DNA from: Hyphomicrobiales bacterium
GTDB lineage: Bacteria > Pseudomonadota > Alphaproteobacteria > Rhizobiales > Rhizobiaceae
Direction of reading: 5' to 3'
NCBI GenBank assembly: GCA_900465915.1
Contig: UBKJ01000023.1
Coordinates: 46,938-110,937, forward strand
DNA length: 64,000 nt
The position numbers were made by a program, and so were the translations under genes. A model generated the notes under the pieces. The model was not told the DNA's origin, made no database searches, and saw only the letters and a list, made by a program, of their open reading frames with translations. Numbering within the stretch: position 1 is the first letter of the stretch; each line of letters starts with the position of its first letter. Positions 1-8,477 of this stretch are shown piece after piece.

Positions 1-2
1 CC

Positions 3-737
3 TATTTCGCGGCGCTCTATCTCAATTTCTGCGACTTCTCGCGCTACGCGAAGGATGAAAGCGCGCTGCGGCGCGGCAATCTCTGGGGCCTGCCGGTCAA
101 TCTGCTGGCCTTCTGCCTGGTGGCCGGCGTCACCACCACCGCCGCCTTCAAGGTCTATGGCGAGGTGCTGCTCTATCCCGACCAGATCTCGGCCAAGTTC
201 GACAGCTGGTTCCTGGCGCTCTTGGCCGCGCTCACCTTCACGGTGGCGACGCTCGGCATCAACGTGGTGGCGAATTTCGTCTCCGCCGCCTTCGACTTCT
301 CCAACACTTTTCCGCAGAAACTTTCCTTCAAGCGGGGCGGGCTGATTGCGGCGCTGGTGGCGCTGGTGCTCTATCCCTTCGCGCCGTGGGACACGGGCGC
401 GGCGCATTTCGTCAATTTCCTCGGCTCGACCATGGGACCGATCTTCGGCATCATCATGGTGGATTACTACCTGATCCGGCGCGGGCGGATCGACGTGCCG
501 GCGCTCTACCGCGAGAACGGCGAATTCCGCTTCCAGAACGGCTGGCACGTCAAGGCCTTCGTCGCGCTGGCGGTGGGGGCGCTGTTCTCCTCCATCCTGC
601 CGACCTTCACCAGCATCCTGCCATCCTGGTGGGGAACCTATGGCTGGTTCTTCGGCGTGATCATCGGCGGCGGCGTCTATTTCGTCCTGCGCAAGGGCGA
701 GGCGGTCAGCGCGACGCCGGCGGGGTCTCGCGCCTAG
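3..737 (+). CDS. NCS1-family cytosine/purine/allantoin permease, C-terminal part
   Basis: The reading frame is open from the window edge, so the N-terminus lies outside. The visible 244 residues are hydrophobic with about six membrane segments and include FCDFSRYAK near the start, a motif typical of the nucleobase:cation symporter-1 family. A later stretch with GSTMGPIFGIIMVDYYLIRR is also characteristic of that family. Such proteins import cytosine, purines, allantoin, hydantoin or thiamine across the inner membrane; the substrate cannot be told here. The TAG stop shares the palindrome CTAG with the stop of the convergent DUF4260 gene, so the two genes overlap by four bases. Family assignment is firm, substrate unknown. 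Confidence 0.85.
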   Translation, partial: YFAALYLNFCDFSRYAKDESALRRGNLWGLPVNLLAFCLVAGVTTTAAFKVYGEVLLYPDQISAKFDSWFLALLAALTFTVATLGINVVANFVSAAFDFSNTFPQKLSFKRGGLIAALVALVLYPFAPWDTGAAHFVNFLGSTMGPIFGIIMVDYYLIRRGRIDVPALYRENGEFRFQNGWHVKAFVALAVGALFSSILPTFTSILPSWWGTYGWFFGVIIGGGVYFVLRKGEAVSATPAGSRA

Positions 738-1087
738 GAGTCCTGTGCGCCCGGCGTTTGCGCGCCGGGCGTCGCCGCGCCGTATTTGAGGCCGAAGCCC
801 AGCGCCCGGTCGACGCCGATATGCACGGACCAGATCAGCGCCATGGCGATGCAGAGCGGCCAGTTCATGGCCCAGCCGAAAACGGCCAGAAGCACGACGC
901 CGATCCAGCTATGCGCCATGTTGTAGACGACGGCGCCGGTGCGCGGCCCGTGCCGGTAGGCGAGGAAGGACAGGTCCGGCGCAAGGATCAGCAGGGCGAA
1001 AATCCACCAGCGCGCGCCGCTCACCCAATAGGCCCCGAGCGCCAGAAGCGCCAGCGACAGGCTTTCGAGCCTCTGGATCAGGTTCAT
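734..1087 (-). CDS. DUF4260 family membrane protein
   Basis: A 117-residue protein with three to four hydrophobic segments and the [18 protein letters not shown] region typical of DUF4260. The function of this family is unknown; the segments suggest an inner-membrane protein. Its ATG overlaps the stop of trmD by four bases (ATGA), so it is probably translated with trmD as the last gene of the rimM-trmD unit. rplS would normally occupy this place. The tail after residue 100 is rich in Ala, Gly, Pro and Gln and looks disordered. Confidence 0.8.
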   Translation of the reverse strand: MNLIQRLESLSLALLALGAYWVSGARWWIFALLILAPDLSFLAYRHGPRTGAVVYNMAHSWIGVVLLAVFGWAMNWPLCIAMALIWSVHIGVDRALGFGLKYGAATPGAQTPGAQDS

Positions 1088-1791
1088 TTGCGCTTCGCCT
1101 CCTCATAGGCGGCCCACAGGTCCGGCCGGCGCTCGCGCGTGATGCGCTCGGCCTCGGCCAGCCGCCATTTGTCGATCGCGCCGTGATTGCCCGAGGTCAG
1201 CACGTCGGGAATGGCGCGCCCTTCCCAGACCTGCGGGCGGGTGTAATGCGGATGCTCCAAAAGGCCGGTCTCGAAGCTCTCCGTCTCGCCGGATTCGCGG
1301 TTTCCCATCACGCCGGGCAGGAGCCGCACCACGGCGTCGAGCAGCACGATGGCCGCCGTCTCGCCGCCGGAGAGGATATAGTCGCCGATGGAGATTTCCT
1401 CCAATTGGCGCGCCTCGATGACGCGCTCGTCGACGCCTTCGAAACGGCCGCAAAGGACGATGGCGCCCGGGCCTTCGGCCAGCTCGCGCACGCGCTTCTG
1501 CGTCAAGGGCGCGCCGCGCGGGCTCATCAGCAGCATCGGCCGGCCGTCGGCGGCCGCGTCGAGCGCGCGCGCCACCACGTCCGGCTTCATCACCATGCCC
1601 GCGCCGCCGCCGGACGGCGTGTCGTCCACCATGCGGTGGCGCCCTTCGGCGAAATCGCGGATCTGCACCGTGTCGAGCGCCCATGCGCCCTCGGCCAGCG
1701 CCTTGCCCGCCAGCGAAACGCCGAGCGGCCCGGGAAACATTTCCGGATAGAGCGTCAGCACCGAGGCGTGGAACATCGGCTTTTCGGTCAT
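1084..1791 (-). CDS. trmD: tRNA (guanine-37-N1)-methyltransferase TrmD
   Basis: TrmD transfers a methyl group from S-adenosylmethionine to N1 of guanosine 37, next to the anticodon of tRNAs reading CUN, CCN and CGG codons, and so prevents +1 frameshifting. The 235-residue length is normal. The SPOUT trefoil-knot region is visible as [12 protein letters not shown] and the preceding [13 protein letters not shown]; an N-terminal LTLYPEMF segment is also characteristic. The ATG at 1791 overlaps the rimM stop as ATGA, indicating coupled translation; an in-frame ATG six codons later (MFHASVL) is an alternative start. Confidence 0.96.
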   Translation of the reverse strand: MTEKPMFHASVLTLYPEMFPGPLGVSLAGKALAEGAWALDTVQIRDFAEGRHRMVDDTPSGGGAGMVMKPDVVARALDAAADGRPMLLMSPRGAPLTQKRVRELAEGPGAIVLCGRFEGVDERVIEARQLEEISIGDYILSGGETAAIVLLDAVVRLLPGVMGNRESGETESFETGLLEHPHYTRPQVWEGRAIPDVLTSGNHGAIDKWRLAEAERITRERRPDLWAAYEEAKRK

Positions 1792-2363
1792 GGCTTCTTG
1801 GGCTGCGGGCGGCCGTCCGCCTCGTCGTCTTCGCCGTCGCTGTCGTCCGAGATGAGGCCGGCGGCGTGCGGATCGACCAGGATCGTCCCCTTGTCGAAAT
1901 CGATCTCCGGCACGGCGGCCTCGGTGAAGGGAATGAGCATCGGGCGCTTGCCCTTCTTGCTCAATTCGATCAGGTCGCCGCCGCCGAAATCGAACAGCGC
2001 GCTGACCTGGCCCCAGGAAACGCCGTCGGCGTCGACGGCTTCGAGCCCGATCAGGTCGGTGTGGAAGAACTCGTCCTCGTCCAACTGGTCGTCGGGCAAT
2101 CGCGCGCGGTCGACGAAAAGCTCGATCCCGTTCAGCGCCTCGGCGGCGTCGCGGTCGTTGACGCCCTTGAAGCGCGCCACCACCACGGTCTTGGCCGGCC
2201 GCGCCTCCAGCACCTCGTAGGCGCGCCCGTCGGCGTCGTAGAGCAGGCCGTAATCGGCGATGGCCAGCGGATCGCCGGTGAAGGCCTTGACGCGCACCTC
2301 GCCGCGCGTGCCGTGGGCGGCGCCGATTACGGCGAGAAGAACCGGATTTTCTGGACGCGGCAT
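1788..2363 (-). CDS. rimM: Ribosome maturation factor RimM
   Basis: RimM binds ribosomal protein S19 in the 30S head and assists 16S rRNA processing and late small-subunit assembly. The 191-residue protein has the N-terminal barrel signature [15 protein letters not shown] and a PRC-barrel half containing [11 protein letters not shown] and [14 protein letters not shown]. The C-terminal tail is acidic, then lysine-rich. I prefer the ATG at 2363 (MPRPENPVL), with GGGA seven bases upstream; an in-frame ATG at 2387 would add eight residues. The usual upstream gene rpsP is absent, and xerC runs divergently instead. Confidence 0.95.
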   Translation of the reverse strand: MPRPENPVLLAVIGAAHGTRGEVRVKAFTGDPLAIADYGLLYDADGRAYEVLEARPAKTVVVARFKGVNDRDAAEALNGIELFVDRARLPDDQLDEDEFFHTDLIGLEAVDADGVSWGQVSALFDFGGGDLIELSKKGKRPMLIPFTEAAVPEIDFDKGTILVDPHAAGLISDDSDGEDDEADGRPQPKKP

Positions 2364-2504
2364 GGTGGGTCCCGTATTTTTCGACATGCCCTATCGCTTA
2401 CCCCATTCGGGCGAAAACGCCAGCAAAAATCGCCCGCGCGGCAACCGGACGGTAACGCTCGCCTGCGAGACTGGCCCCGTTTCACCCAGCGAGGACCGAG
2501 GCGC

Positions 2505-3452
2505 ATGGCGCAGCAAGGCGAATTTCTGATCCCGGCGCGGGCCGATCTGGCGGCGGCGCGCGAGGAATGGCTGAAGACGCTCAAGGACGCCCGCCGCCTG
2601 TCGGACAACACGCTCGACGCCTATGAGCGCGATTCGCGCCAGTTCCTGCAATTTCTGACCGGCCATCTCGGCGAGCCGCCCTCGCTGAAGGACGTCGACA
2701 ATCTGCGCGTGGCCGACCTGCGCTCCTTCCTCGCCAGCCGCCGCAACGGCGGCGCGGGGGCGCGCACGCTGGGGCGGGGGCTCGCCGGCGTGCGCTCGCT
2801 GCTGCGGCATCTGGAGAAGCGCGGCCTCGCCAACGCGGCCGGGGCCAGCGCCATGCGCGCGCCCCGCCAGCCGAAATCGCTGCCCAAGCCGCTCGCCGCC
2901 GCCGACGCCCGCCGCGTCGTCTCGGCGGAGGGCCAGATGGCGGAGGAGCCGTGGATCGCGGCGCGCAACGCCGCCGTGCTCACGCTGCTCTATGGCTGCG
3001 GCCTGCGCATTTCCGAGGCGCTGGGCCTGCCGGGCGACGCGCTTTCCGACGCCACCGCGCGCTCGATGGTCATCACCGGCAAGGGCGGCAAGTCGCGGCT
3101 CGCGCCGCTGTTGCCGGCGGTGCATCGCGCCGTGGCGCAATATCGCGCCTTGTGCCCGTTCCCGTTGTCGCCGGAGGGGCCGCTGTTCCGCGGCGCGAAG
3201 GGAGGGGAGCTTCACGCCGCCATCATCCAGCGCGAGATGCAGAAGCTGCGCGCCGCCCTCGGCCTGCCCGACAGCGCCACGCCGCACGCGCTGCGCCATT
3301 CCTTCGCCACGCATCTTCTGGCGCGCGGCGGCGACCTGCGCACCATCCAGGAGCTGCTCGGCCACGCCAGCCTCTCCACCACGCAGGTCTATACCGGCGT
3401 CGACGCCGAGCGCCTGCTGGAGGTCTACGACAAGGCGCATCCGCGCGCCTGA
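2505..3452 (+). CDS. xerC: Tyrosine recombinase XerC
   Basis: Chromosome dimer resolution recombinase acting with XerD at dif under FtsK control. The 315-residue protein has an N-terminal SAM-like core-binding domain (about 15-105) and a C-terminal catalytic domain (about 125-310). The catalytic set is complete: R168 in LYGCGLRISE, K193, H261 and R264 in HALRHSFATHLL, H287 in LLGHASLSTTQVY and the nucleophile Y296. The start at 2505 begins the family-like sequence MAQQGEFLIP; the frame is open much further upstream but lies antisense to rimM and trmD and is not coding. Choice of XerC over XerD rests on similarity and chromosomal context, so is slightly less certain than recombinase identity. 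Confidence 0.9.
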   Translation: MAQQGEFLIPARADLAAAREEWLKTLKDARRLSDNTLDAYERDSRQFLQFLTGHLGEPPSLKDVDNLRVADLRSFLASRRNGGAGARTLGRGLAGVRSLLRHLEKRGLANAAGASAMRAPRQPKSLPKPLAAADARRVVSAEGQMAEEPWIAARNAAVLTLLYGCGLRISEALGLPGDALSDATARSMVITGKGGKSRLAPLLPAVHRAVAQYRALCPFPLSPEGPLFRGAKGGELHAAIIQREMQKLRAALGLPDSATPHALRHSFATHLLARGGDLRTIQELLGHASLSTTQVYTGVDAERLLEVYDKAHPRA

Positions 3453-3497
3453 TTTTTCCGGTTGCCCTCGCGGCCCGGCCGCCCCCATATGGGTAAC

Positions 3498-4505
3498 ATG
3501 AAAAAGCTGCTCCCCCTGATCCTGTCCGCCCTTCTCGCAACCGCGCCCGCGATCGCCGCCCCGGCCGAACAGCCGGCCTGCACGACCCACGGCGTCGACC
3601 TGCTCAAGGACTTGCCCAGGACCGACCCGGCGGCGTGGGCGCAGATCCGCGCCGCCGCCGAGGCCATCCCCAACGGCCATACCGTGTTCTGGAAGATCGA
3701 GAAGGACGGCGTCGCGCCGTCCTGGCTGCTCGGCACCATCCATTTCAGCGATCCGCGCGTGCTGCATCTGCCCGACAAGGCCGACGCCGCCTATCACGCG
3801 GCGAAGACGGTGGTGATCGAGACCACAGAGGTGCTCGACCCCAAGGCGCTGCTGCGCATCAAGCTGGAGCAGCCGGAGCTGCTGCTGTTTCCGCAGGGCG
3901 ACGGGCTGGCGAAGCACCTGCCGCAGGACCGGCTGCCGGAATTGAGCCGCGCGCTCGACGCGCAGGGGCTTTATCTCGGCGCGGTGGGGCGCATGAAGCC
4001 GTGGGTGCTCAACTCGCTGCTGGCGCTGCCCAAATGCGAGCGCGAGCGCAAGAGCCACGGCGAGAAATTTTTGGACGAGGCGCTGGCGGTCAACGCCATG
4101 GCCGCCGGCCGCGACGTGGAGGGGCTGGAGACCGCCGCCGAGCAGTTCGAGGCCATCGCCCGCGTGCCGCTCGACATCCATATGCGCAGCCTGGTGGCGG
4201 TGCTCGACCATGGCGGCCAGATCGAGGACATGATGGAGACGCTGGTCTCGCTCTATCTGCGCGGCGACATCGGCATGGCCGACCCGGCCCTGCGCAAGCT
4301 TTCGCCGGACGGGCTGACCGACGCCGAATACGACCTGTTCCAGCGCTATGTCGTGACCGACCGCAACCGCGTCATGGCCGGCCGCGCCGTTCCCATCCTC
4401 GACAAGGGCGGGGCCTTCATCGCCGTCGGCGCGCTGCACCTGCCCGGCAAGGAGGGACTTGTGGAGCTTCTGCGCGAAAAGGGTTTTCGGCTGACGGCGC
4501 AGTAG
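3498..4505 (+). CDS. TraB/GumN family secreted protein
   Basis: A 335-residue protein with an N-terminal signal peptide (KK then LLPLILSALLATAPAIAA). The TraB/GumN fold is recognised from LLGTIHFSDPRVLHLP near residue 75 and FIAVGALHLPGKEGLVELL at the C-terminus. Some family members are metalloproteases or haem-related, but the role in free-living bacteria is unsettled. The first ATG in frame at 3489 is only three codons earlier; I chose 3498 because MKK begins a canonical signal peptide. It follows xerC by 45 bases and ends before a shared terminator with lpd. Confidence 0.85.
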   Translation: MKKLLPLILSALLATAPAIAAPAEQPACTTHGVDLLKDLPRTDPAAWAQIRAAAEAIPNGHTVFWKIEKDGVAPSWLLGTIHFSDPRVLHLPDKADAAYHAAKTVVIETTEVLDPKALLRIKLEQPELLLFPQGDGLAKHLPQDRLPELSRALDAQGLYLGAVGRMKPWVLNSLLALPKCERERKSHGEKFLDEALAVNAMAAGRDVEGLETAAEQFEAIARVPLDIHMRSLVAVLDHGGQIEDMMETLVSLYLRGDIGMADPALRKLSPDGLTDAEYDLFQRYVVTDRNRVMAGRAVPILDKGGAFIAVGALHLPGKEGLVELLREKGFRLTAQ

Positions 4506-4540
4506 CGGGCCGTCCCCGGATGGGCTGACCGACGCCAATG

Positions 4541-4566
4541 AAAAGGCCCGCGCGAGCGGGCCTTTT
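4541..4566. terminator. Bidirectional rho-independent terminator
   Basis: A perfect 11-bp inverted repeat AAAAGGCCCGC / GCGGGCCTTTT with a GCGA loop lies between the convergent TraB/GumN gene and lpd. The A/T ends make U-tracts in both directions. It closes the long mdh-to-lpd run on the minus strand. Confidence 0.9.
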
Positions 4567-4589
4567 CTATCCAAAAATTTCCGGCGCGA

Positions 4590-6005
4590 TCACATGTGGA
4601 TCGGCTTGGCGAAGACGGCGAGCGCCGATTCGCGCACGGCTTCCGACATGGTCGGATGGGCGTGGCAGGTGCGGGCGAGGTCTTCCGACGAGCCGCCGAA
4701 CTCCATCAGCACGGCCAGCTCGTGGATCATCTCGCCGGCGTTGTAGCCGAGGATATGCGCGCCCAGCACGCGGTCGGTCGCCTTGTCGGCGAGGATTTTC
4801 ACGAAGCCGTCCGTGTGCAGCATGGCGCGGGCGCGGCCGTTGGCGGTGAAGGGGAACTTGCCGACCTTGTATTCGACGCCGGCGGCCTTCAGCTCCTCCT
4901 CGGTCTTGCCGACCGAGGCCACTTCCGGCTGGGTGTAGACCACGCCGGGGATGACGTCGAAATTCACATGGCCGGCCTGGCCGGCGATGATCTCGGCCAC
5001 CGCGATGCCCTCGTCCTCGGCCTTATGCGCCAGCATCGGGCCCTTGACCACGTCGCCGATGGCGTAGATTCCCTCGACATTGGTGCGCCAGTGATCGTCG
5101 ATGGCGACGCGGCCGCGCTCGTCCACCGCCACGCCGGCTTCCTGAAGGCCGAGCCCGTCCGTATAGGGCCGGCGGCCGGTGGCGATCAGCACCGCCTCGG
5201 CCTCCAGCGTCTCCGCCGCACCGCCCCCGGTTGCGCCCTTGACGGGCTCGAAGGTCACTTTCGCGCCATTGGCCGACTTCTCGACGCCCGTCACCTTGGC
5301 GCCGAGCTTGACCGCGATGCCCTGCTTCTCCATCAGGCGCTGGAACTGCTTCGACACTTCGCCGTCCATCTGGCCGAGAAGCTTGTCGAGATATTCGACC
5401 ACCGTGACCTTGGCCCCGAGCCGCGCCCAGACCGAGCCCAGCTCCATGCCGATGACGCCGCCGCCGACCACGACCAGGCTGGCCGGGACCTTCTCGAAGG
5501 CCAGCGCGCCGGTGGAGGAGACGATCACCTTCTCGTCGATGGCGACGTCGACGCCGGGAATGCCGGCCACGTCCGAGCCGGTGGCGATGACGATGTTCTT
5601 CGCCTCGATCTCCTCGACCTTGCCGTCCTCGGCGGTCACCGACACCTTGCCCTTGCCGACGATTTTGCCCGCGCCGATGTAAGGCGTGATCTTGTTCTTC
5701 TTGAACAGGAACTCGACGCCGGTGACGTTGGCCTTCACGGTCGCGTCCTTGTGGGCCAGCATTTTCGGCAGGTTCAGCTTCGGCGTCACCTCGACGCCGA
5801 GCGCGTCGTAGGAATGGCCGGCCTCGGCGAAGACTTCCGAGGCGTGCAGCAGCGCCTTGGACGGGATGCAGCCGACATTGAGGCAGGTGCCGCCGAACGT
5901 CTTGCGCTTCTCCACCACGGCCACCGACAGGCCGAGCTGCGCCGCCTTGATCGCGGCCACATAGCCGCCGGGGCCAGAACCAATCACAACAACATCATAG
6001 GCCAT
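4590..6005 (-). CDS. lpd: Dihydrolipoyl dehydrogenase (E3)
   Basis: Flavoenzyme that reoxidises dihydrolipoyl groups of 2-oxoacid dehydrogenase complexes with NAD+. The 471-residue protein shows the FAD-binding GSGPGGY motif, the redox disulphide in GGTCLNVGCIPSK (C41 and C46), the NAD-binding VVGGGVIGMELGSVW, a second FAD motif ending YAIGDV, and the C-terminal catalytic HAHPTMSE. ATG at 6005 has AAGGA eight bases upstream. It is the final gene of the 2-oxoglutarate dehydrogenase run, so it probably serves as E3 of SucAB; other E3 copies may exist elsewhere. Confidence 0.96.
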   Translation of the reverse strand: MAYDVVVIGSGPGGYVAAIKAAQLGLSVAVVEKRKTFGGTCLNVGCIPSKALLHASEVFAEAGHSYDALGVEVTPKLNLPKMLAHKDATVKANVTGVEFLFKKNKITPYIGAGKIVGKGKVSVTAEDGKVEEIEAKNIVIATGSDVAGIPGVDVAIDEKVIVSSTGALAFEKVPASLVVVGGGVIGMELGSVWARLGAKVTVVEYLDKLLGQMDGEVSKQFQRLMEKQGIAVKLGAKVTGVEKSANGAKVTFEPVKGATGGGAAETLEAEAVLIATGRRPYTDGLGLQEAGVAVDERGRVAIDDHWRTNVEGIYAIGDVVKGPMLAHKAEDEGIAVAEIIAGQAGHVNFDVIPGVVYTQPEVASVGKTEEELKAAGVEYKVGKFPFTANGRARAMLHTDGFVKILADKATDRVLGAHILGYNAGEMIHELAVLMEFGGSSEDLARTCHAHPTMSEAVRESALAVFAKPIHM

Positions 6006-6026
6006 CGTCAAATCCTTCTCTGGCGG

Positions 6027-6779
6027 TCAGCGGCCGCCGCTTACATTCAAGATCGCGCCCGTCACATAGGACGCTTCGTCGGATAAGAGCCACAGGACGG
6101 CGTTCGCCACTTCCTCCGGCTTGCCCTCGCGCTTCATCGGCAAGGATTCACGCATGCGCGCCACGCGGTCGCCCTGGCCGCCCGACGCATGGATTTCGGT
6201 GTCGATGATCCCCGGCGCGACCGCGTTGACGCGGATCTTCTCGTCCGCCAACTCGCGCGCGAGGCCGAGCGTGAACGTGTCGATCGCGCCCTTGCTGGCG
6301 GCGTAGTCGACATAGTCGCCGGGCGCGCCGAGACGCGCCGCCGCCGAGGAGAGGTTGACGATCGCGCCGCCGCGCCCGCCATGGCGGGTCGACATGCGCC
6401 GGACCGCCTCGCGCGCGCAGAGGAAGGAGCCGACGACGTTGACGCGCATCATGCGCTCCAGCCGCTCGGCGCTCATCTCGTCCACCCGCGCCTTGGCGTC
6501 GACGACGCCGGCGTTGTTGACCAGCGCGTCGAGCCGGCCGAAGGCCGCGTCCACCGCGGCGAACATGGCGAGCACGTCGCTTTCGCGGCCGACGTCGCCG
6601 CGCAGGACGATCGCCTCGCCGCCTTCGCCGGCGATCGTGTCGGCGAGGCCGCGGGCGGCGTCCTCGTTGACGGCGTAGTTGATCGCCACGCGCCAGCCGG
6701 CGCGCGCCGCGCCCAGCGCGACGGCCGCCCCGATGCCCCGGCCGCCGCCGGTGACGAGAAGCGCGCGCCGCTCGCTCAT
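6027..6779 (-). CDS. SDR family oxidoreductase
   Basis: A 250-residue classical short-chain dehydrogenase. Visible motifs are the cofactor-binding TGGGRGIG, NNAGVVD, the catalytic serine in VNLSSAAAR, and YAASK with the catalytic Tyr and Lys, followed by VAPGIIDTE. These support an active NAD(P)-dependent enzyme; the substrate is unknown. The ATG at 6779 overlaps the stop of the upstream secreted-protein gene as ATGA, and lpd starts 21 bases downstream, placing this gene inside the TCA-cycle transcription unit. Confidence 0.88.
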   Translation of the reverse strand: MSERRALLVTGGGRGIGAAVALGAARAGWRVAINYAVNEDAARGLADTIAGEGGEAIVLRGDVGRESDVLAMFAAVDAAFGRLDALVNNAGVVDAKARVDEMSAERLERMMRVNVVGSFLCAREAVRRMSTRHGGRGGAIVNLSSAAARLGAPGDYVDYAASKGAIDTFTLGLARELADEKIRVNAVAPGIIDTEIHASGGQGDRVARMRESLPMKREGKPEEVANAVLWLLSDEASYVTGAILNVSGGR

Positions 6780-7315
6780 TCGGTCGCGCAGCCCTGGAAG
6801 CGGAAGACTTCCCATTGCAGCGGCTTTTCCGGCTTGGCCGCGCCGAAGTCGTAGCCGTCGATGGCCGTCACCAGGTCGGGGAACAGCACGGCCTGCGCCG
6901 CCGGCTCGTCGGCCTTGGGCAGCGGATCGGCGTCCGCGCCTTCCTTGAGGCCGTAGACCACGCTCTGCCAGATGCTGCAATCGTCGAGCTGCTCGGGATC
7001 GGAGCCGTCGCCCTTGCAATTATAGGTGATGAGCGCATAGGGCCGCGCCACGCCTTCCTCCGGCCAGATCACCACGCCGGACAGTTTGAAGTCGGGCTTG
7101 TCCTTGGCCTGGATGGTGAAGACGTTGGACGGGGCGGGCGTCATCTTGAGCTGGCTCGATTCGGCCGGCTGGAAGGTCAGCGTATAAGCGTCGTCGCGGT
7201 CGCTGTAGATGGCGCGGTTCTGCGTGCAGGCGGCGTTGGCGGCGGGAACCGCGAGGACCGCGGCGGAAACGGCGGCGACGAGCGCGATCCGGGACGTCTT
7301 TGTCAAAACTTGCAT
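6776..7315 (-). CDS. Secreted hypothetical protein
   Basis: A 179-residue protein not assigned to a family. It begins with a clear signal peptide (MQVLTKTSRIALVAAVSAAV, cleavage near ANAA-C) and is otherwise soluble, with four cysteines after cleavage that could form disulphides in the periplasm. The ATG at 7315 has AGGAGA nine bases upstream, which decides the start. It overlaps the following SDR gene by four bases, so the pair is translationally coupled. Function unknown. Confidence 0.75.
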   Translation of the reverse strand: MQVLTKTSRIALVAAVSAAVLAVPAANAACTQNRAIYSDRDDAYTLTFQPAESSQLKMTPAPSNVFTIQAKDKPDFKLSGVVIWPEEGVARPYALITYNCKGDGSDPEQLDDCSIWQSVVYGLKEGADADPLPKADEPAAQAVLFPDLVTAIDGYDFGAAKPEKPLQWEVFRFQGCATE

Positions 7316-7370
7316 CTGTCGGTTCTCCTGTGAACGGCGAATCCCGGCGGGACCGGCACGCCGATAATGC

Positions 7371-8009
7371 CTACATCGCCTTCTCGGTCGCAAGCTTCAA
7401 TCCGAGCGCGATGAACACCACGCCGCTGGTGCGGTCGATCCATTTGGAGGCGCGGGAGAAGGCGGCGCGCATTTTCGGCGTCGTCATGAAGAGGCTGACG
7501 CCGACGAACCAGGAGATCAGCGCCGTCGCCATCACCAGCCCGTAGCCGAGCTTGACCGCGCCCGGCGTGTGGGGGCTGACCACGGTTGAGAAGATCGACA
7601 GGAAGAAGAACACCGCCTTGGGGTTGAGGGCGTTGGCGGCGAAGCCGAGGCTGAAGGCCTTGAAGACGCTCTGCGGCCTGCGCGGGCCCTCGGGCGCGGC
7701 GCCGACGTCGATCGTCGCGGCGCCGGCGCGCAGCGCCTTGCAGCCGATATAGACGAGATAGGCGACGCCGCACCACTTGACCATGTTGAAGAGGTAGATC
7801 GACTTCGAGATGATGAGGCCGAGGCCCAGCACCGTGTAGGAGACGTGCATCATCAGCGCCGCGCCGATGCCGAAGCTGGTGATGATCGCCTCGCGCCGGC
7901 CATGGGTCAGCGACTGGCGGATGACCATGGCGAGGTCCGCGCCGGGCGACACGATGGCGAAGACGAAGATCGCCATCAGCGAGGCCAGTTCGATCAGATA
8001 GGGATGCAT
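7371..8009 (-). CDS. LysE/RhtB family amino-acid exporter
   Basis: A 212-residue membrane protein with about six hydrophobic segments and the RhtB-family opening VSPGADLAMVIRQSL followed by GIGAALMMH. The NPKAVFFFLSIF motif in the middle is typical of the LysE/RhtB superfamily, whose members export lysine, homoserine, threonine or related compounds from the cytoplasm. The substrate cannot be predicted. AAGGAGA precedes the ATG at 8009. It lies between the MAPEG gene and the secreted-protein gene in the same orientation with about 50-base gaps. Confidence 0.88.
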   Translation of the reverse strand: MHPYLIELASLMAIFVFAIVSPGADLAMVIRQSLTHGRREAIITSFGIGAALMMHVSYTVLGLGLIISKSIYLFNMVKWCGVAYLVYIGCKALRAGAATIDVGAAPEGPRRPQSVFKAFSLGFAANALNPKAVFFFLSIFSTVVSPHTPGAVKLGYGLVMATALISWFVGVSLFMTTPKMRAAFSRASKWIDRTSGVVFIALGLKLATEKAM

Positions 8010-8059
8010 GGCGTCTCCTTGCGGGCGGCCAGTTCAGGCGAGCAATTCAAGCGGGCAAT

Positions 8060-8473
8060 TCAGGCGATCAGGGAGAAGAACATCAGCGCCAGCCCCGCCA
8101 TCGAGCCCACCCAGGCGAGCGAGCGGATATAGGGGACGCCGCCGAGATAGAGCGGGATATAGACGAGGCGGAAGCCGAACCAGAGCCGCGCGCCCAACAG
8201 GCCCCAGCCGGACGGATCGCCCGTCATGGCCAGCGCCAGGGCCAGCGCCGCGAAGGCCGGAAAAGTCTCGCGGAAATTGGCGGAGGCCCGCTCCGCGCGC
8301 CCGGCCAGGACCCCGTGGGGCTTGCGGCCGTCGTCGCGCGGACCGGCGTTCCATTGCGAGCCGAGCTCCCGCGTCGCCGTCATGGCCTGCAGGAGGATAT
8401 GGACCACCAGCAGGACCACGCTCCAGCCGACGAGCGGCGGGAACGGCGAAGCGGAAAGGACGCCCGGCGCCAT
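8060..8473 (-). CDS. MAPEG family membrane protein
   Basis: A 137-residue inner-membrane protein with four hydrophobic segments and the MAPEG-type sequence ASANFRETFPAFAALALAL followed by RLVYIPLYLGGVPYIRSL. The eukaryotic family contains glutathione transferases and leukotriene synthases; the role of bacterial members of this type is not known. The gene starts four bases after the sucB stop, so it is probably co-transcribed with the 2-oxoglutarate dehydrogenase genes. No evidence links it functionally to that enzyme. Confidence 0.85.
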   Translation of the reverse strand: MAPGVLSASPFPPLVGWSVVLLVVHILLQAMTATRELGSQWNAGPRDDGRKPHGVLAGRAERASANFRETFPAFAALALALAMTGDPSGWGLLGARLWFGFRLVYIPLYLGGVPYIRSLAWVGSMAGLALMFFSLIA

Positions 8474-8477
8474 CTTC

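Noticed and set aside
1683..2504. Apparent N-terminal extension of xerC
   Set aside because: It overlaps trmD and rimM on the opposite strand and has no similarity to recombinases; the XerC core-binding domain starts at 2505.
2505..3452. xerC as a phage or integron integrase marking a mobile element
   Set aside because: Length, motifs and housekeeping context fit XerC. No attachment repeat, phage gene or composition change is nearby.
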